This document shows, in pieces, positions 1 through 8,136 of a stretch of 64,000 bases of DNA. The position numbers and the translations under genes were made by a program. The stretch is from NCBI RefSeq assembly GCF_014852585.1, contig NZ_JACVBX010000001.1, forward strand, positions 434,001 through 498,000. Reading direction: 5' to 3'. The notes under the pieces are model-generated. The model was not told the origin of the DNA. It made no database searches and was given only the letters and a program-made list of their open reading frames with translations. Each line of letters begins with the position of its first letter. Within the stretch, counting starts at the first letter, position 1. The DNA is from Pseudomonas sp. PDM18 (GTDB lineage: Bacteria > Pseudomonadota > Gammaproteobacteria > Pseudomonadales > Pseudomonadaceae).

Positions 1-9
1 TAGCCCGCC

Positions 10-240
10 ATGCTGATTCCCTTCGAGCTGATCGAAGCCGACACCCTCAACAACCTGCTGGAAGACTTCGTCACCCGCGAAGGCACCGACAACGGCGACG
101 ACACGCCGCTGGACGTGCGCGTGGAGCGCGCGCGCCATGCACTCAAGCGCGGCGAGGCGGTGATCGTCTTCGATCCGGAAAGCCAGCAGTGCCAGCTGAT
201 GCTCAAGGCCGAAGTGCCGAAGGAATGGCTGGAGGACTGA
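10..240 (+). CDS. yheU: YheU/UPF0270 family protein
   Basis: Small acidic cytoplasmic protein of 76 residues belonging to the YheU (UPF0270) family, whose biochemical role is unknown. The frame begins with an ATG (MLIPFELIEADTLNNLLEDF) and reads through the family core, including the conserved segment around RVERARHALKRGEAVIVFD and the C-terminal end ...PKEWLED. The length is normal for the family. The TAG at positions 1-3 may be the stop codon of an upstream gene that lies outside the window. In many gamma-proteobacteria that neighbour is the alpha/beta hydrolase YheT, but this cannot be checked here. Confidence 0.85.
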   Translation: MLIPFELIEADTLNNLLEDFVTREGTDNGDDTPLDVRVERARHALKRGEAVIVFDPESQQCQLMLKAEVPKEWLED

Positions 241-310
241 GCTGCCTGATGAAAATGGGCTTTTGTCAGAACGGTTTCACCCGCGACTTCGACAAACAGG
301 ATCAACCGCA

Positions 311-334
311 ACCCTCTCCCTGAAGGGAGAGGGT
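311..334. repeat. Short inverted repeat of the CCCTCTCCC family
   Basis: Ten-base perfect arms (ACCCTCTCCC and GGGAGAGGGT) flank a four-base TGAA loop. The same motif, with both arms, recurs at 3051-3184. This is a dispersed intergenic repeat type common in Pseudomonas. There is no T-run, so it is not obviously a terminator. Confidence 0.7.
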
Positions 335-381
335 GTTCGCCGCGAACGACGAAGCATCCTGAAACAAGAATCAGGGCGTAG

Positions 382-410
382 GGCGGATAACGCCAACGGC
401 GTTATCCGCC
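382..410. repeat. 13-bp-arm palindrome (GGCGGATAACGCC)
   Basis: Perfect inverted repeat: 13-base arms at 382-394 and 398-410 with a three-base AAC loop. It lies 14 bases beyond the 3' end of the minus-strand YnfA gene. Repeats with this GGCGGATAACGCC core are dispersed in several Pseudomonas genomes (recalled, not searched). It could also act as a Rho-independent-like 3' end stabiliser, but no T-run follows on either strand. Confidence 0.75.
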
Positions 411-424
411 GGATACTGAACAGC

Positions 425-754
425 TCAGGGCGCCAGACGCGGCCCGAGCAGCACCACGCTGGCGCCGATCACGCACAGCGCCACGCCGACCCAGTCGCTC
501 CACAGAGGACGACTCTTCTCGACGAAGGCCAGCCAGAACAGCGACGCGGCGACGTAGATGCCGCCGTACGCGGCATAGGCGCGCCCGGCGTAGTTCGCCT
601 CGACGCGGGTGAGCAGCAGGGCGAAGACCGTCAGGCTGAAAAGGCCGGGAATTATCCACAGGGCGCTCTTGTCCAGGCGCAGCCATAGGTAGAAGGCGTA
701 GCAGCCGGCGATCTCGCAGAAGGCGGCGAGGACGAACCAGAGGTAGTTGATCAT
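425..754 (-). CDS. ynfA: YnfA/UPF0060 family membrane protein
   Basis: Integral inner-membrane protein of 109 residues with four predicted hydrophobic segments, of the UPF0060/YnfA family (fold related to small multidrug resistance transporters, substrate not established). Characteristic family stretches are visible: [15 protein letters not shown] near the N-terminus, the [12 protein letters not shown] block in the middle, and [16 protein letters not shown] near the C-terminus. I chose the ATG at 754, which gives [12 protein letters not shown] as in the family. Another ATG at 763 would add MNP. The frame on the other strand is a shadow. Confidence 0.88.
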   Translation of the reverse strand: MINYLWFVLAAFCEIAGCYAFYLWLRLDKSALWIIPGLFSLTVFALLLTRVEANYAGRAYAAYGGIYVAASLFWLAFVEKSRPLWSDWVGVALCVIGASVVLLGPRLAP

Positions 755-785
755 GGGGTTCATTCCGTGACGGGAAGTACGCCGG

Positions 786-1211
786 TCAGCCGCGCAGGCC
801 GCCCTCGCGTTCCCAGGCGCAGCGCACTTTCAGCTCACCTTCGCGGGGGCTGTGGAAGCCGTTCTCGGACTCCCAGCGGAAGGTGTGGCTGCCGTTGACT
901 TCGGTTTCCAGATGCACCACCGCGCTGGCCCAGTAGAGGCGGCGCAGCAGGGCTTCGAACTGTTCGACCCAGAGTTTCCACTCGTACTCGATGGTCTGGT
1001 AGCTGGCGCCGAAATGGATCACCTGGGATTGGTAGAGGCCCGCGCCTTCGGTCTCGCAGCGGCTGAACATCTCGCGGCCGAGGAACGGCCAGGCCTCGCC
1101 CATGGGCAGGCTGTCGAGCACCTTGCGGTTGGCGGCACGGCGCAGGCGGCGCTCCATCGAGTCGCCGGGCCAGTCGCGGATGCAGCCATAGACGATGGAT
1201 TCACAGTGCAA
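786..1211 (-). CDS. Conserved hypothetical protein (about 141 aa)
   Basis: I do not recognise a named domain. The protein is about 141 residues, soluble, rich in Trp and Arg, and the N-terminus reads [31 protein letters not shown]. The best start is a TTG at 1211, preceded seven bases upstream by a clear ribosome binding site (GAAGGA on the coding strand). Upstream TTG codons would add an unlikely N-terminus. It ends close to the ynfA start on the same strand, so the two may be co-transcribed. Function unknown; the ordered secondary-structure pattern and codon use support a real gene. Confidence 0.7.
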   Translation of the reverse strand: MHCESIVYGCIRDWPGDSMERRLRRAANRKVLDSLPMGEAWPFLGREMFSRCETEGAGLYQSQVIHFGASYQTIEYEWKLWVEQFEALLRRLYWASAVVHLETEVNGSHTFRWESENGFHSPREGELKVRCAWEREGGLRG

Positions 1212-1539
1212 GCGGATTCTTCCTTCAATGACACCGGAGCCTTCTAACACAGGCCTGGCATGGCGCAAAGCGCGAATCCCCGCAGCTGCGCAGTAGCCCG
1301 AAAAAGCAAAAGCCCCGCGAAATGAGCGGGGCTTTCACCGGGGTCCAACGTACATCAGCCAGGCAGGCCGGTGACTAAAACTAACCCTTTGCACCGGCCT
1401 GGGCAAGCCCTCTCTTTCATTGCACCGAAAGGGGGCATATTCCTTGTTCAGAACCTGCTTTACGATCTTGCGAGCTAGAGCATTTCTCAGCTGCACTCAA
1501 CGCAGTTATGCCGACGCGCAGCAGATCGTAATCAGGCTC
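1212..1539. other. Gene-free stretch with terminator and a long-loop hairpin
   Basis: This 328-base interval lies between the hypothetical gene start and the 3' end of the SDR gene. It contains the strong hairpin at 1306-1336 and, at 1365-1400, nine-base arms (AGGCCGGTG and CACCGGCCT) around an 18-base A-rich loop (ACTAAAACTAACCCTTTG). I see no supported protein gene. The second structure may belong to a small RNA, an idea based only on base pairing. Confidence 0.5.
1306..1336. terminator. Rho-independent terminator-like hairpin
   Basis: Arms AGCCCCGC (1311-1318) and GCGGGGCT (1326-1333) with a short loop. An A-run on the left (AAAAAGCAAAA) gives a T-run for minus-strand transcription, so it may end a transcript coming from the right. 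A weaker TTT follows on the plus side. Confidence 0.65.
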
Positions 1540-2352
1540 TCAGCTCAGGCTACGGCGCTTGGCTTGCATCTTCTCGGCCATTTTCGCCATCTCGTCGTAG
1601 ATCGCCTGGGGGTTCTGCTGCTTGATCTGCCAGGCCATGCGGCCCTGTTCGTGGGGCAGGATCATGAAGACGTCGCGGGCCACTTCCTGGTGGATGTAGT
1701 CGGCGATGTCGGCGGCGCTGATGGGCGAGCTTTCCAGCAGCTTGCCGACCTGGGTCTTCATTTCCGGACTCGGGCCGCGGAAGGAATCCAGCAGGTTGGT
1801 CTGGAAGAACGACGGGCAGACCACGTGGACCTTCACGTCCACCAGGCTGAGGTCGGCCAGCAGGCTTTCCGAGAGCGCCACCACGCCGGCCTTGGCGACG
1901 TTGTAGTTGCTCATCGCCGGGCCCTGCATCAGAGCGGCCATGGAGGCGATGTTGACGATGCGTCCCTTGCTCTTTTCCAGCAGCGGCAGGAAGGCCTTGC
2001 AGCCCTTGACCACACCCATCAGGTTGATCGAGATCTGCCAGTCCCAGTCTTCCAGCGACAGTTCGCTGAAGAAGCCGCCGGACGCGACGCCGGCGTTGTT
2101 GACGATGATGTCGATGCCGCCGAATTTCTCTTCGCAGGACTGCGCCAGCTGGGTCAGCTGGCTGTAGTCACGCACGTCGCAGCGCTGGGTGAAGCCGTCA
2201 CCGCCGGCGTCGCGCACCAGCTTCAGGGTTTCCTGCAGGCCTGCTTCGTTTACGTCGGCCAGCGCCAGCTTCCAGCCCTCGCGGGCCCAGCGCAGGGCGA
2301 TTTCGCGTCCGAGGCCGGAACCGGCGCCGGTGATCATGATGCGATTTTGCAT
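1540..2352 (-). CDS. Short-chain dehydrogenase/reductase (SDR)
   Basis: Cytosolic classical SDR of 270 residues, an NAD(P)-dependent oxidoreductase acting on an unknown alcohol/ketone substrate. The Rossmann glycine motif TGAGSGLG is at residues 7-14, the NNAGVASGG motif near residue 85, the catalytic Ser in NIASMAAL, and the YNVAK (Tyr-x-x-x-Lys) motif near residue 150. The start is the ATG giving MQNRIMITGAG. The longer frame upstream has no plausible N-terminal extension. The C-terminal part (HEQGRMAWQIKQQNPQ...) resembles Pseudomonas SDRs whose substrates are not established. Substrate cannot be inferred from the neighbours. Confidence 0.88.
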   Translation of the reverse strand: MQNRIMITGAGSGLGREIALRWAREGWKLALADVNEAGLQETLKLVRDAGGDGFTQRCDVRDYSQLTQLAQSCEEKFGGIDIIVNNAGVASGGFFSELSLEDWDWQISINLMGVVKGCKAFLPLLEKSKGRIVNIASMAALMQGPAMSNYNVAKAGVVALSESLLADLSLVDVKVHVVCPSFFQTNLLDSFRGPSPEMKTQVGKLLESSPISAADIADYIHQEVARDVFMILPHEQGRMAWQIKQQNPQAIYDEMAKMAEKMQAKRRSLS

Positions 2353-2519
2353 AGGGGAGGTCTGCCTTTTCTTGTCTTGTTCGGGACGGGCAATCGACAG
2401 GGTTTGTCGACGACTGTGGGCCGAAGTGTAACCAAGGCTTTCTGCTCTCAGCGGCGAAATCAGGGCGCTGAATGCCCCTGGCAAACCGCCGGCGCACCAG
2501 CAGTTCGCGGGTTGCGCGG

Positions 2520-2819
2520 TCAGGCCTGGAGGAGCACGCAGAGCTTGCCCAGCACCAGGGCGATACCGGCGGAGACAAGAAGGTGAGCGGCGCAGTTGAT
2601 GCGCTCGCGCTTGAGCTGGGCGAAACCGCTGATACGGTAGCGCAGCATGAAGACCCCCAGCGCCACGGGAAGGGCCGGGCCAAGGAAGGCGAACTGCCAA
2701 TAGCGATCGGGGTTGACCACCGGGTCCAGAGTCATGGCTTCGGCCAATGGCGGCAGGCCCAGCCCGCACTGGACGAGCAACCACACCACGCCCAGCACAA
2801 CCAGTACAACGCCCAGCAT
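2520..2819 (-). CDS. Small hypothetical membrane protein
   Basis: Protein of 99 residues with about three hydrophobic segments: MLGVVLVVLGVVWLLVQ at the N-terminus, FAFLGPALPVALGVFML in the middle, and LLVSAGIALVLGKLCVLLQ at the C-terminus. The segment between the first two (LPPLAEAMTLDPVVNPDRY) is probably a periplasmic or cytoplasmic loop. I do not recognise the family. It sits upstream of the SDR on the same strand with about 170 bases between, so it is probably a separate transcript. Confidence 0.6.
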   Translation of the reverse strand: MLGVVLVVLGVVWLLVQCGLGLPPLAEAMTLDPVVNPDRYWQFAFLGPALPVALGVFMLRYRISGFAQLKRERINCAAHLLVSAGIALVLGKLCVLLQA

Positions 2820-3194
2820 CCCTACGACTCCCTGATGGCAAAGGCCCAGTATGTTAGTACAGGAGCCCCACGAGGGCTGTGCGACGAATCACCCTGCGGC
2901 GTATCGGCGCTGTGACGTAGGTGGGGAAAACGGATACCCGCCGGAGCGAAGGCCGAACGATCGCGGACGACGTCCGCTCCTGCGCAGGTGAAGGATGCGG
3001 TGTATTCGTAGGAGCCACTGCTTTCTTCTGTAAGCCCGCACCTGGGATTGCCCTCTCCCCCACCCTGGCTGCGCGCCCCGCTCCGAAGGGAGAGGGAGCA
3101 GATCGTGCCAGCTGACGCCATGGTTTCACCGTCTGCACGACGGTCCCTCCCCCGCTTGCGGGAGAGGGTTAGGGAGAGGGCGCTCTAACAGCCT
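2820..3194. other. Intergenic region rich in dispersed repeats, no gene seen
   Basis: This 375-base interval holds no credible gene. Its right half consists of repeat units (separate entry at 3051-3184). The left half includes GCGGACGACGTCCGC-like short palindromic text around 2959-2975 and the string TCGTAGGAGCC, reminiscent of degraded REP sequence. Confidence 0.6.
3051..3184. repeat. Cluster of CCCTCTCCC/GGGAGAGGG repeats
   Basis: Inverted copies of the CCCTCTCCC motif occur at about 3051-3060, GGGAGAGGG at about 3087-3096, a CCCTCCCCCGC-TTGC-GGGAGAGGG hairpin at about 3145-3168, and a further GGGAGAGGGC at 3173-3182. The unit also appears at 311-334. It is a non-coding dispersed repeat family. 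Confidence 0.7.
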
Positions 3195-3353
3195 TCAGAT
3201 CCGTCCGAGCAACAACAACACCAGCAGCACGACCAGCACCACGCCAATCACACCGGAGGGGCCATAGCCCCAGTTACGCGAGTGGGGGAAGACCGGCAGG
3301 CCGCCGATCAGCATCAAGATCAGGATGATCAACAGGATAGTCCCGAGTCCCAT
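3195..3353 (-). CDS. DUF3309 family small membrane protein
   Basis: A 52-residue gene read directly from the complement: MGLGTILLIILILMLIGGLP, a short polar centre (VFPHSRNWGYGPSG), then a second hydrophobic segment rich in Val/Leu ending LLGRI. This is the typical two-helix DUF3309 layout, with the conserved W-G-Y-G-P-S-G turn between the helices. A GGAGAG ribosome binding site lies about ten bases before the ATG at 3353. Members are small inner-membrane proteins of unknown function. Confidence 0.85.
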   Translation of the reverse strand: MGLGTILLIILILMLIGGLPVFPHSRNWGYGPSGVIGVVLVVLLVLLLLGRI

Positions 3354-3472
3354 ATCGTCTCTCCTCTTTCAGTCGACGAGGGGCGATGGCTCGCGGGATG
3401 CGATAGGCCAGCGCTTGTAGATACCGACCGAGGCGGCACGCGGAAGATTCAAAGAATCTGCGCGCGCCAGAG

Positions 3473-4099
3473 TCAGCTCAGCACGCGGGGCAGCGAGCCC
3501 TTGCGCAAACGCAGGAACATCAGCGCGGCGGTGCGCGCATCGCCGATGGCGGTATGACGGCCTTCGATGGGGATATCCAGATTGCGCGCCAGGGTGTCGA
3601 AGCGCAGGTCCAGGTGCAGGTCGGGAAAGCGCCGGCTCATCTTGCGGTGGTAAATCTCCGAGACCTCCACGCGAGGGTTGTCCAGCCGCGCATCGAACTG
3701 CTCGCGCAGGTGCCGGCGCAGCACCGCGACGTCGAAGGACAAGTAATAGCCCAACAATGGCCGCTCGCCGATGAATGCCTGCACCCGGCGCAACGCCTCC
3801 GCAAGCGACAACTGGCCTTCGAGGTCGGCCCGACGCAGCTTGTGGATGCGGATCGACTCGCCATCCAGCGACGGCGGCGGCTCCACCAGCAGTTCCAGGC
3901 GCTCGCCGAGGATCAGCTTGCCACGCCGGATCATCACCGCGCCGATGCTGAGGATGTCAGCCTTGCGCGGGTCGAGGCTGGTGGTCTCCAGGTCCAGCGA
4001 GACCAGCTCGTCCGCTTCCACCGGGTCGTGCCGCCACCAGTAGAGACGGCGGCGCCAGGCGGACCAGTGCGGATCGGGGGCAACGACGCAGGCGTTCAT
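3473..4099 (-). CDS. DnaQ-like 3'-5' exonuclease (DEDDh)
   Basis: Cytosolic 3'-5' exonuclease of 208 residues in the RNase T/DNA polymerase III epsilon family. The three exonuclease motifs are visible: Exo I with two acidic residues in SLDLETTSLD (residues 34-43), Exo II in LGYYLSFDVAVLRRHL, and Exo III of the DEDDh type in RHTAIGDARTAA near residue 185. Two metal ions would be bound by the Asp/Glu residues. The start codon overlaps the last four bases of the upstream signalling gene (ATGA overlap), so the two are translationally coupled. This coupling suggests joint regulation with the CBS/nucleotidyltransferase protein, but the substrate (DNA or RNA) is unknown. Confidence 0.88.
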   Translation of the reverse strand: MNACVVAPDPHWSAWRRRLYWWRHDPVEADELVSLDLETTSLDPRKADILSIGAVMIRRGKLILGERLELLVEPPPSLDGESIRIHKLRRADLEGQLSLAEALRRVQAFIGERPLLGYYLSFDVAVLRRHLREQFDARLDNPRVEVSEIYHRKMSRRFPDLHLDLRFDTLARNLDIPIEGRHTAIGDARTAALMFLRLRKGSLPRVLS

Positions 4100-5886
4100 C
4101 GGGTCTCCAGGTGGAATTGGCGGGTCAGGCTCTGCTTGAATTTCTTCACCGTGTGCAGCCCGAAGCGCAGCAGGTCGCGCTCATGGCCGCTGAGACGGGA
4201 AACATCGAGCCCCTGTTCCCGTCCGTCGCGCTGGCCGTCCAATTGCTGGCGCAGGCGCAGCTGGAGGAACAGCTCGAAGGCTTCGGACAGGTTATCGACC
4301 AGCAATTCATCCAGCACGCCGAGCGCCTTCAGCGCGGCGAGGCGGCCGAGCGTGCCGCGCTCGTCCAGCCCTTCGCGCACGGCCAGCACGCGGGCGCCGT
4401 GAACGATGGGAAAGATGCCGCCGCGCTTCACGTCCAGTTGCGCGTCCCGGGTCTTCAGCTGGCCGAGGAAGGTCAGCGGCGTGTCAAATTGCAGGGCCGG
4501 CAGCGCCAGATCGCTCATCCAGCGGCCGCTGTCGCCGGCCAGTTCGTAGAGGCATTCGCGCAGGCTGTCGAACAGCCTTCGGTTGCCCGCCACCGGCCAG
4601 GCGTCGGAGAGGATCGACAGGCGCATCAGTTGTTCAGGACGTCCCTCCAGTGGCAGCTCGCGCAACTCTCGTTGCCACTCGGATAACGGCTTGCACCACT
4701 CCGGCCGGCTGGCCATCACACCGCCGGGACACGGCGGGTAACCGAACTCCAGCAACGCGGCGGAGAAGCGCTGCATCAGCAGCAGGCCCTGCTCCACCGG
4801 CAGGCCGTCGTCGAGTATCAGCGCGTTGTCCTGGTCGGTCTTGAGCAGTTGCTCCGCGCGTCCTTCGCTGCCCATCACCAGCAGGCAGCAGCGGCCGCGC
4901 AGCACCGGCGGCACCTGCAGTTCGAACAGGCGCTCGAGCAGTTGTTCATTGAGCGCGCTGACCAGCTGCATGATGAAGCGCAGGCGGATGCCATTGCCCG
5001 CCAGAGTCGCGATCAGCGTGTGCAGGGTCTCGGCGGCGGCGCGCAGCTCGGCCTCGCTTTCGGCGCGGGCGATGCGCAGCGCCAGCACGTGGGAATGGGT
5101 GGAGAACAGACTGAGCACCTGAGTCAGGTGCAGCAGGCCGACCACCCGGCCCTCTTCGCACACGGCCACGCGTTCGATGCGCTGGCGGGTCATGAGAATC
5201 ATCGCGTCAAAGAGGAAATCGCCCAGCTCGACATGGCTCAGCGGACGGTGCGCCAGCGGGCCGATGGGTTGTGCCTCGCTGAAGCCGTCGCGGAAGTGCG
5301 CGGTCATCAGGTCGGTGCGGGTGACGATGCCCAGCGCCCCATCCTCGCGCACCAGCAGCGCGTCCGCACCACGGCTGAGTTGCAGGCGCGCCGCGTCGCC
5401 CAGCGGCAGGCCGGGCTCGACTTCGATGGCGGGCAACAGATGTTCGGGGGCGATGCGGGTGAGGATGAACTCGGCCAGGTTCTGCCCGTCGCGGCGCTCC
5501 AGCTGGCGCTTGCTGGCCAGGTCCGCGCGGAAGAAGCGGGCGAATTGCGGGTTGTCCGTGCACAGCTGGTGGAACACCGCCGCCGGCAGTTCGTAGACGA
5601 TGCTTTCTTCCACCGCCTGGTAGCGGTGCTTGCTGCTGCCGGAGAACAGCCCGCGCACATCGAACAGATCTTCGGCGCCGTACTGGGCGAACAGCTTGCC
5701 GTCCTCGCCGCGCTCCTCGATCACGCCCTTCATCAGGATGAACAGGCAAGGCACCGGCGCACCGGCTTCGAGCAGCACTTCGTCGACCGTGTAGTAGCCC
5801 ACGCTCAGCGCGTCGCGCAGCTGCTCGCGCTCCAGCGGGCGGAGCTGGTCGAAGGGCGGCGAGGCGAAATTGAAATCGTCGGACAT
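4096..5886 (-). CDS. cNMP-binding / CBS / DUF294 nucleotidyltransferase-like protein
   Basis: Soluble signalling protein of 596 residues. Domain order: a cyclic-nucleotide-binding beta-barrel (about residues 12-115), a pair of CBS domains (about 145-265), then a DUF294 putative nucleotidyltransferase with GSEGR near 339 and the acidic DQD near 352, followed by the DUF294 C-terminal domain. This is the GlnD-like layout of CBS-coupled regulators. In Pseudomonas it sits beside actP and is thought to belong to the acetate-responsive regulon. I chose the ATG at 5886 (MSDDFNFASPPF). The earlier ATG at 5931 lies inside the actP terminator hairpin and is unlikely to be used. Confidence 0.87.
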   Translation of the reverse strand: MSDDFNFASPPFDQLRPLEREQLRDALSVGYYTVDEVLLEAGAPVPCLFILMKGVIEERGEDGKLFAQYGAEDLFDVRGLFSGSSKHRYQAVEESIVYELPAAVFHQLCTDNPQFARFFRADLASKRQLERRDGQNLAEFILTRIAPEHLLPAIEVEPGLPLGDAARLQLSRGADALLVREDGALGIVTRTDLMTAHFRDGFSEAQPIGPLAHRPLSHVELGDFLFDAMILMTRQRIERVAVCEEGRVVGLLHLTQVLSLFSTHSHVLALRIARAESEAELRAAAETLHTLIATLAGNGIRLRFIMQLVSALNEQLLERLFELQVPPVLRGRCCLLVMGSEGRAEQLLKTDQDNALILDDGLPVEQGLLLMQRFSAALLEFGYPPCPGGVMASRPEWCKPLSEWQRELRELPLEGRPEQLMRLSILSDAWPVAGNRRLFDSLRECLYELAGDSGRWMSDLALPALQFDTPLTFLGQLKTRDAQLDVKRGGIFPIVHGARVLAVREGLDERGTLGRLAALKALGVLDELLVDNLSEAFELFLQLRLRQQLDGQRDGREQGLDVSRLSGHERDLLRFGLHTVKKFKQSLTRQFHLETR

Positions 5887-5903
5887 CCGTAATCCATCCC
5901 TGT

Positions 5904-5940
5904 AAAAAAGCAGGGCCGGAGGTGTTTCCACCCCCGGCCC
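5904..5940 (-). terminator. Terminator of the yjcH-actP operon
   Basis: On the minus strand, GGGCCGGGGGTG, a GAAA loop and CACCTCCGGCCC are followed by TGCTTTTTT. It is a strong Rho-independent hairpin beginning about 20 bases after the actP stop. The next gene on the same strand starts only 18 bases beyond the T-run, so some read-through is possible. Confidence 0.85.
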
Positions 5941-5960
5941 CGGCAGGTTAGCTCAGGCTA

Positions 5961-7616
5961 TCAGTGGGCGGCTGCGCCACTGGCCCCCAGGCCGGTCTGC
6001 GAACGGATGAACTGCGGGAAGAAGCGCGCGCGCTCCTCGTCGGCAGCGGTCGACTTGTCGGTGATGGAGAAGAACCAGATACCGATGAAGGCCACGGCCA
6101 TGGAGAACAGCGCCGGGTACTCGTACGGGTAGATGGCTTTCTCGTGGCCGAGGATCTGTACCCAGATAGTCGGGCCGAGGATCATCAGGGTCACCGCGGT
6201 GATCAGTCCGAGCCAGCCGCCGATCTTGGCGCCACGGGTGGTCAGCTTCTTCCAGTACATGGAGAGCAGCAGCACCGGGAAGTTGCAACTGGCGGCAATG
6301 GAGAAGGCCAGGCCGACCATGAAGGCGATGTTCTGCTTCTCGAACAGGATGCCGAGCACGATCGCGACGACGCCCAGGCACACGGTGGTGATCTTCGAGA
6401 CGCGCAGCTCATCCTTCTCGTTGGCCTTGCCGCCCTTCAGCACGCTGGCGTACAGGTCATGGGACACGGCCGAGGCACCGGCCAGGGTGAGGCCGGCAAC
6501 CACCGCCAGGATGGTGGCGAAGGCCACGGCGGAGATGAAGCCCAGGAACAGGCTGCCGCCCACGGCGTCGGCCAGGTGCACGGCCGCCATGTTGTTGCCG
6601 CCCAGGAGGGCGCCGGTGGCGTCCTTGAAGTCCGGGTTGGTGCTGACCAGCAGGATCGCGCCGAAGCCGATGATGAAGGTCAGGATGTAGAAGTAGCCGA
6701 TGAAGCCAGTGGCGAAGAATACCGACTTGCGGGCTTCCTTGGCGTCACTGACGGTGAAGAAGCGCATCAGGATGTGCGGCAGGCCGGCGGTGCCGAACAT
6801 CAGCGCGAAGCCCAGGGAGAACGCGGAGATCGGGTCTTTCACCAGGCCGCCGGGGCTCATGATGGCCTCGCCTTTGGGGTGAACCTTGATGGCTTCGGAG
6901 AACAGGGTGCTGATGTCGAAGTTGACGTGCTTGAGCACCATGATCGCCATGAAGGTGGCGCCCGAGAGCAGCAGCACGGCCTTGATGATCTGTACCCAGG
7001 TGGTGGCGAGCATGCCGCCGAACAGCACGTAGAGCACCATCAGGATGCCGACCAGCACGACCGCGACGTGGTAGTTCAGGCCGAACAGCAGCTCGATCAG
7101 CTTGCCGGCGCCGACCATCTGCGCGATCAGGTAGAAGGCCACCACCACCAGCGAACCGCAGGCGGACAGGGTGCGGATATCCTTCTGCTTGAGGCGGTAG
7201 GACGCCACGTCGGCGAAGGTGTACTTGCCCAGGTTGCGCAGGCGTTCGGCAATCAGGAAGAGGATGATCGGCCAGCCGACGAGGAAGCCGATGGAGTAGA
7301 TCAGGCCGTCGTAGCCGGAGGTGAACACCAGCGCGGAAATGCCCAGGAAGGACGCGGCGGACATGTAGTCGCCGGCGATTGCCAAACCGTTCTGGAAGCC
7401 GGTGATGCTGCCGCCGGCGGTGTAGAAGTCAGCGGCGGATTTGCTGCGCTTGGAGGCCCAATAGGTGATGCACAGGGTCAGGCCGACGAAGGCGACGAAC
7501 ATGACGATGGCGGAGATATTCAGCGGCTGGCGCTGCACCTCGCCAGTGAGGGCGTCAGCCCAGAGTGCGGGGGCAAATACGGCCAAAGCGAGGGCCGCAG
7601 AAATTCGGCCTTTCAT
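5961..7616 (-). CDS. actP: Cation/acetate symporter ActP
   Basis: Sodium:solute symporter family permease (551 residues) taking up acetate and similar short monocarboxylates with a cation across the inner membrane. A signal-like N-terminus ([20 protein letters not shown]) precedes about 13 membrane segments. Family landmarks include [28 protein letters not shown] and the [16 protein letters not shown] block. Length and sequence agree with ActP. It overlaps the upstream DUF485 gene by four bases, the usual yjcH-actP arrangement. Regulation by the CrbS/CrbR (MxtR/ErdR) acetate two-component system is known in Pseudomonas; a candidate operator is noted at 8002-8015. Confidence 0.93.
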   Translation of the reverse strand: MKGRISAALALAVFAPALWADALTGEVQRQPLNISAIVMFVAFVGLTLCITYWASKRSKSAADFYTAGGSITGFQNGLAIAGDYMSAASFLGISALVFTSGYDGLIYSIGFLVGWPIILFLIAERLRNLGKYTFADVASYRLKQKDIRTLSACGSLVVVAFYLIAQMVGAGKLIELLFGLNYHVAVVLVGILMVLYVLFGGMLATTWVQIIKAVLLLSGATFMAIMVLKHVNFDISTLFSEAIKVHPKGEAIMSPGGLVKDPISAFSLGFALMFGTAGLPHILMRFFTVSDAKEARKSVFFATGFIGYFYILTFIIGFGAILLVSTNPDFKDATGALLGGNNMAAVHLADAVGGSLFLGFISAVAFATILAVVAGLTLAGASAVSHDLYASVLKGGKANEKDELRVSKITTVCLGVVAIVLGILFEKQNIAFMVGLAFSIAASCNFPVLLLSMYWKKLTTRGAKIGGWLGLITAVTLMILGPTIWVQILGHEKAIYPYEYPALFSMAVAFIGIWFFSITDKSTAADEERARFFPQFIRSQTGLGASGAAAH

Positions 7617-7924
7617 TGCTGGGCCTCCTTGAGGATTTCCTGGTTGAGGCGGTCGAATTCACCGTTCGCCCGGCGCACGTAGATGCCGGTCAGCACGAAG
7701 GCCGAGAGGATCAGCCCGACGCCCATGGGGATGCCCCAGGTGACGGACGAATCAGCACTGATCTTCGCGCCCAGCAACTGCGGCTGGAAGGCGATGAGCA
7801 GGATGAAGACCACGTACAGGCCCAACATGATCAGGGAGAGCAGCCAGGCGAATCGCTCGCGCTTGGCCACCAACTCTTTGAAGCGCGGATTGGTATCAAT
7901 CCGCTGGTAGATGCTGTCGTTCAT
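7613..7924 (-). CDS. yjcH: YjcH/DUF485 membrane protein
   Basis: Inner-membrane protein of 103 residues with two hydrophobic helices: [22 protein letters not shown] and a second in the segment [23 protein letters not shown]. It belongs to DUF485 (YjcH), which is almost always encoded just before actP and may help assembly or activity of the symporter. Its stop overlaps the actP start by four bases. The start ATG at 7924 gives [19 protein letters not shown], typical for the family. Confidence 0.92.
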   Translation of the reverse strand: MNDSIYQRIDTNPRFKELVAKRERFAWLLSLIMLGLYVVFILLIAFQPQLLGAKISADSSVTWGIPMGVGLILSAFVLTGIYVRRANGEFDRLNQEILKEAQQ

Positions 7925-8001
7925 TTTGTTCTTGTCCTCACAGCGGGGATGACGCGGATGTCGTCGATCCCTAATTTATTTGAGCGCTGCAAGGGCTCCA
8001 G

Positions 8002-8015
8002 ACGACTTTAGTCGT
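8002..8015. promoter_or_regulatory. Palindrome upstream of yjcH-actP, candidate operator
   Basis: ACGACTTTAGTCGT is an inverted repeat with six-base arms, about 80 bases before the yjcH start. A response-regulator or repressor site would suit this position. The acetate-responsive LuxR-type regulator CrbR/ErdR is a reasonable candidate because it controls actP in related bacteria, but the match to its site is not established here. Confidence 0.45.
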
Positions 8016-8064
8016 AGCGCTCAGTCAGACTTCGCGGAGAAGTCCGGAATAGACGCTGTGAAAT

Positions 8065-8100
8065 AAAAAAATTCCCCGCGAACCGGGAGGTCCGCGAGGG
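8065..8100 (-). terminator. Terminator of the betaine-binding protein gene
   Basis: Minus strand: CCCTCGCGGACC, a TCCC loop and GGTTCGCGGGG are followed by AATTTTTTT. The hairpin starts about 35 bases past the stop of the betX-like gene and has a clear T-run. Confidence 0.88.
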
Positions 8101-8136
8101 ATTATTCTGTGGCGCGTGTCAGTTCGATCTAGCTGC

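Noticed and set aside
652..660. Exact DnaA-box 9-mer TTATCCACA near the start of the window
   Set aside because: It lies inside the ynfA coding sequence and none of the other element A/B blocks are nearby, so a chance match is more likely.
3051..3184. CCCTCTCCC repeats as a possible CRISPR array
   Set aside because: Units are inverted, unevenly spaced and lack unique spacers of uniform length, so they are dispersed palindromic repeats.
5887..5931. Longer start of the DUF294/CBS gene at 5931
   Set aside because: It would place the start codon inside the actP terminator hairpin, and the extra 15 residues do not resemble the family N-terminus.
5964..7682. 572-codon plus-strand open frame antisense to actP
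   Set aside because: Composition is Gly/Asp/Glu/His/Gln-rich with no motif, while the minus strand gives a full ActP.
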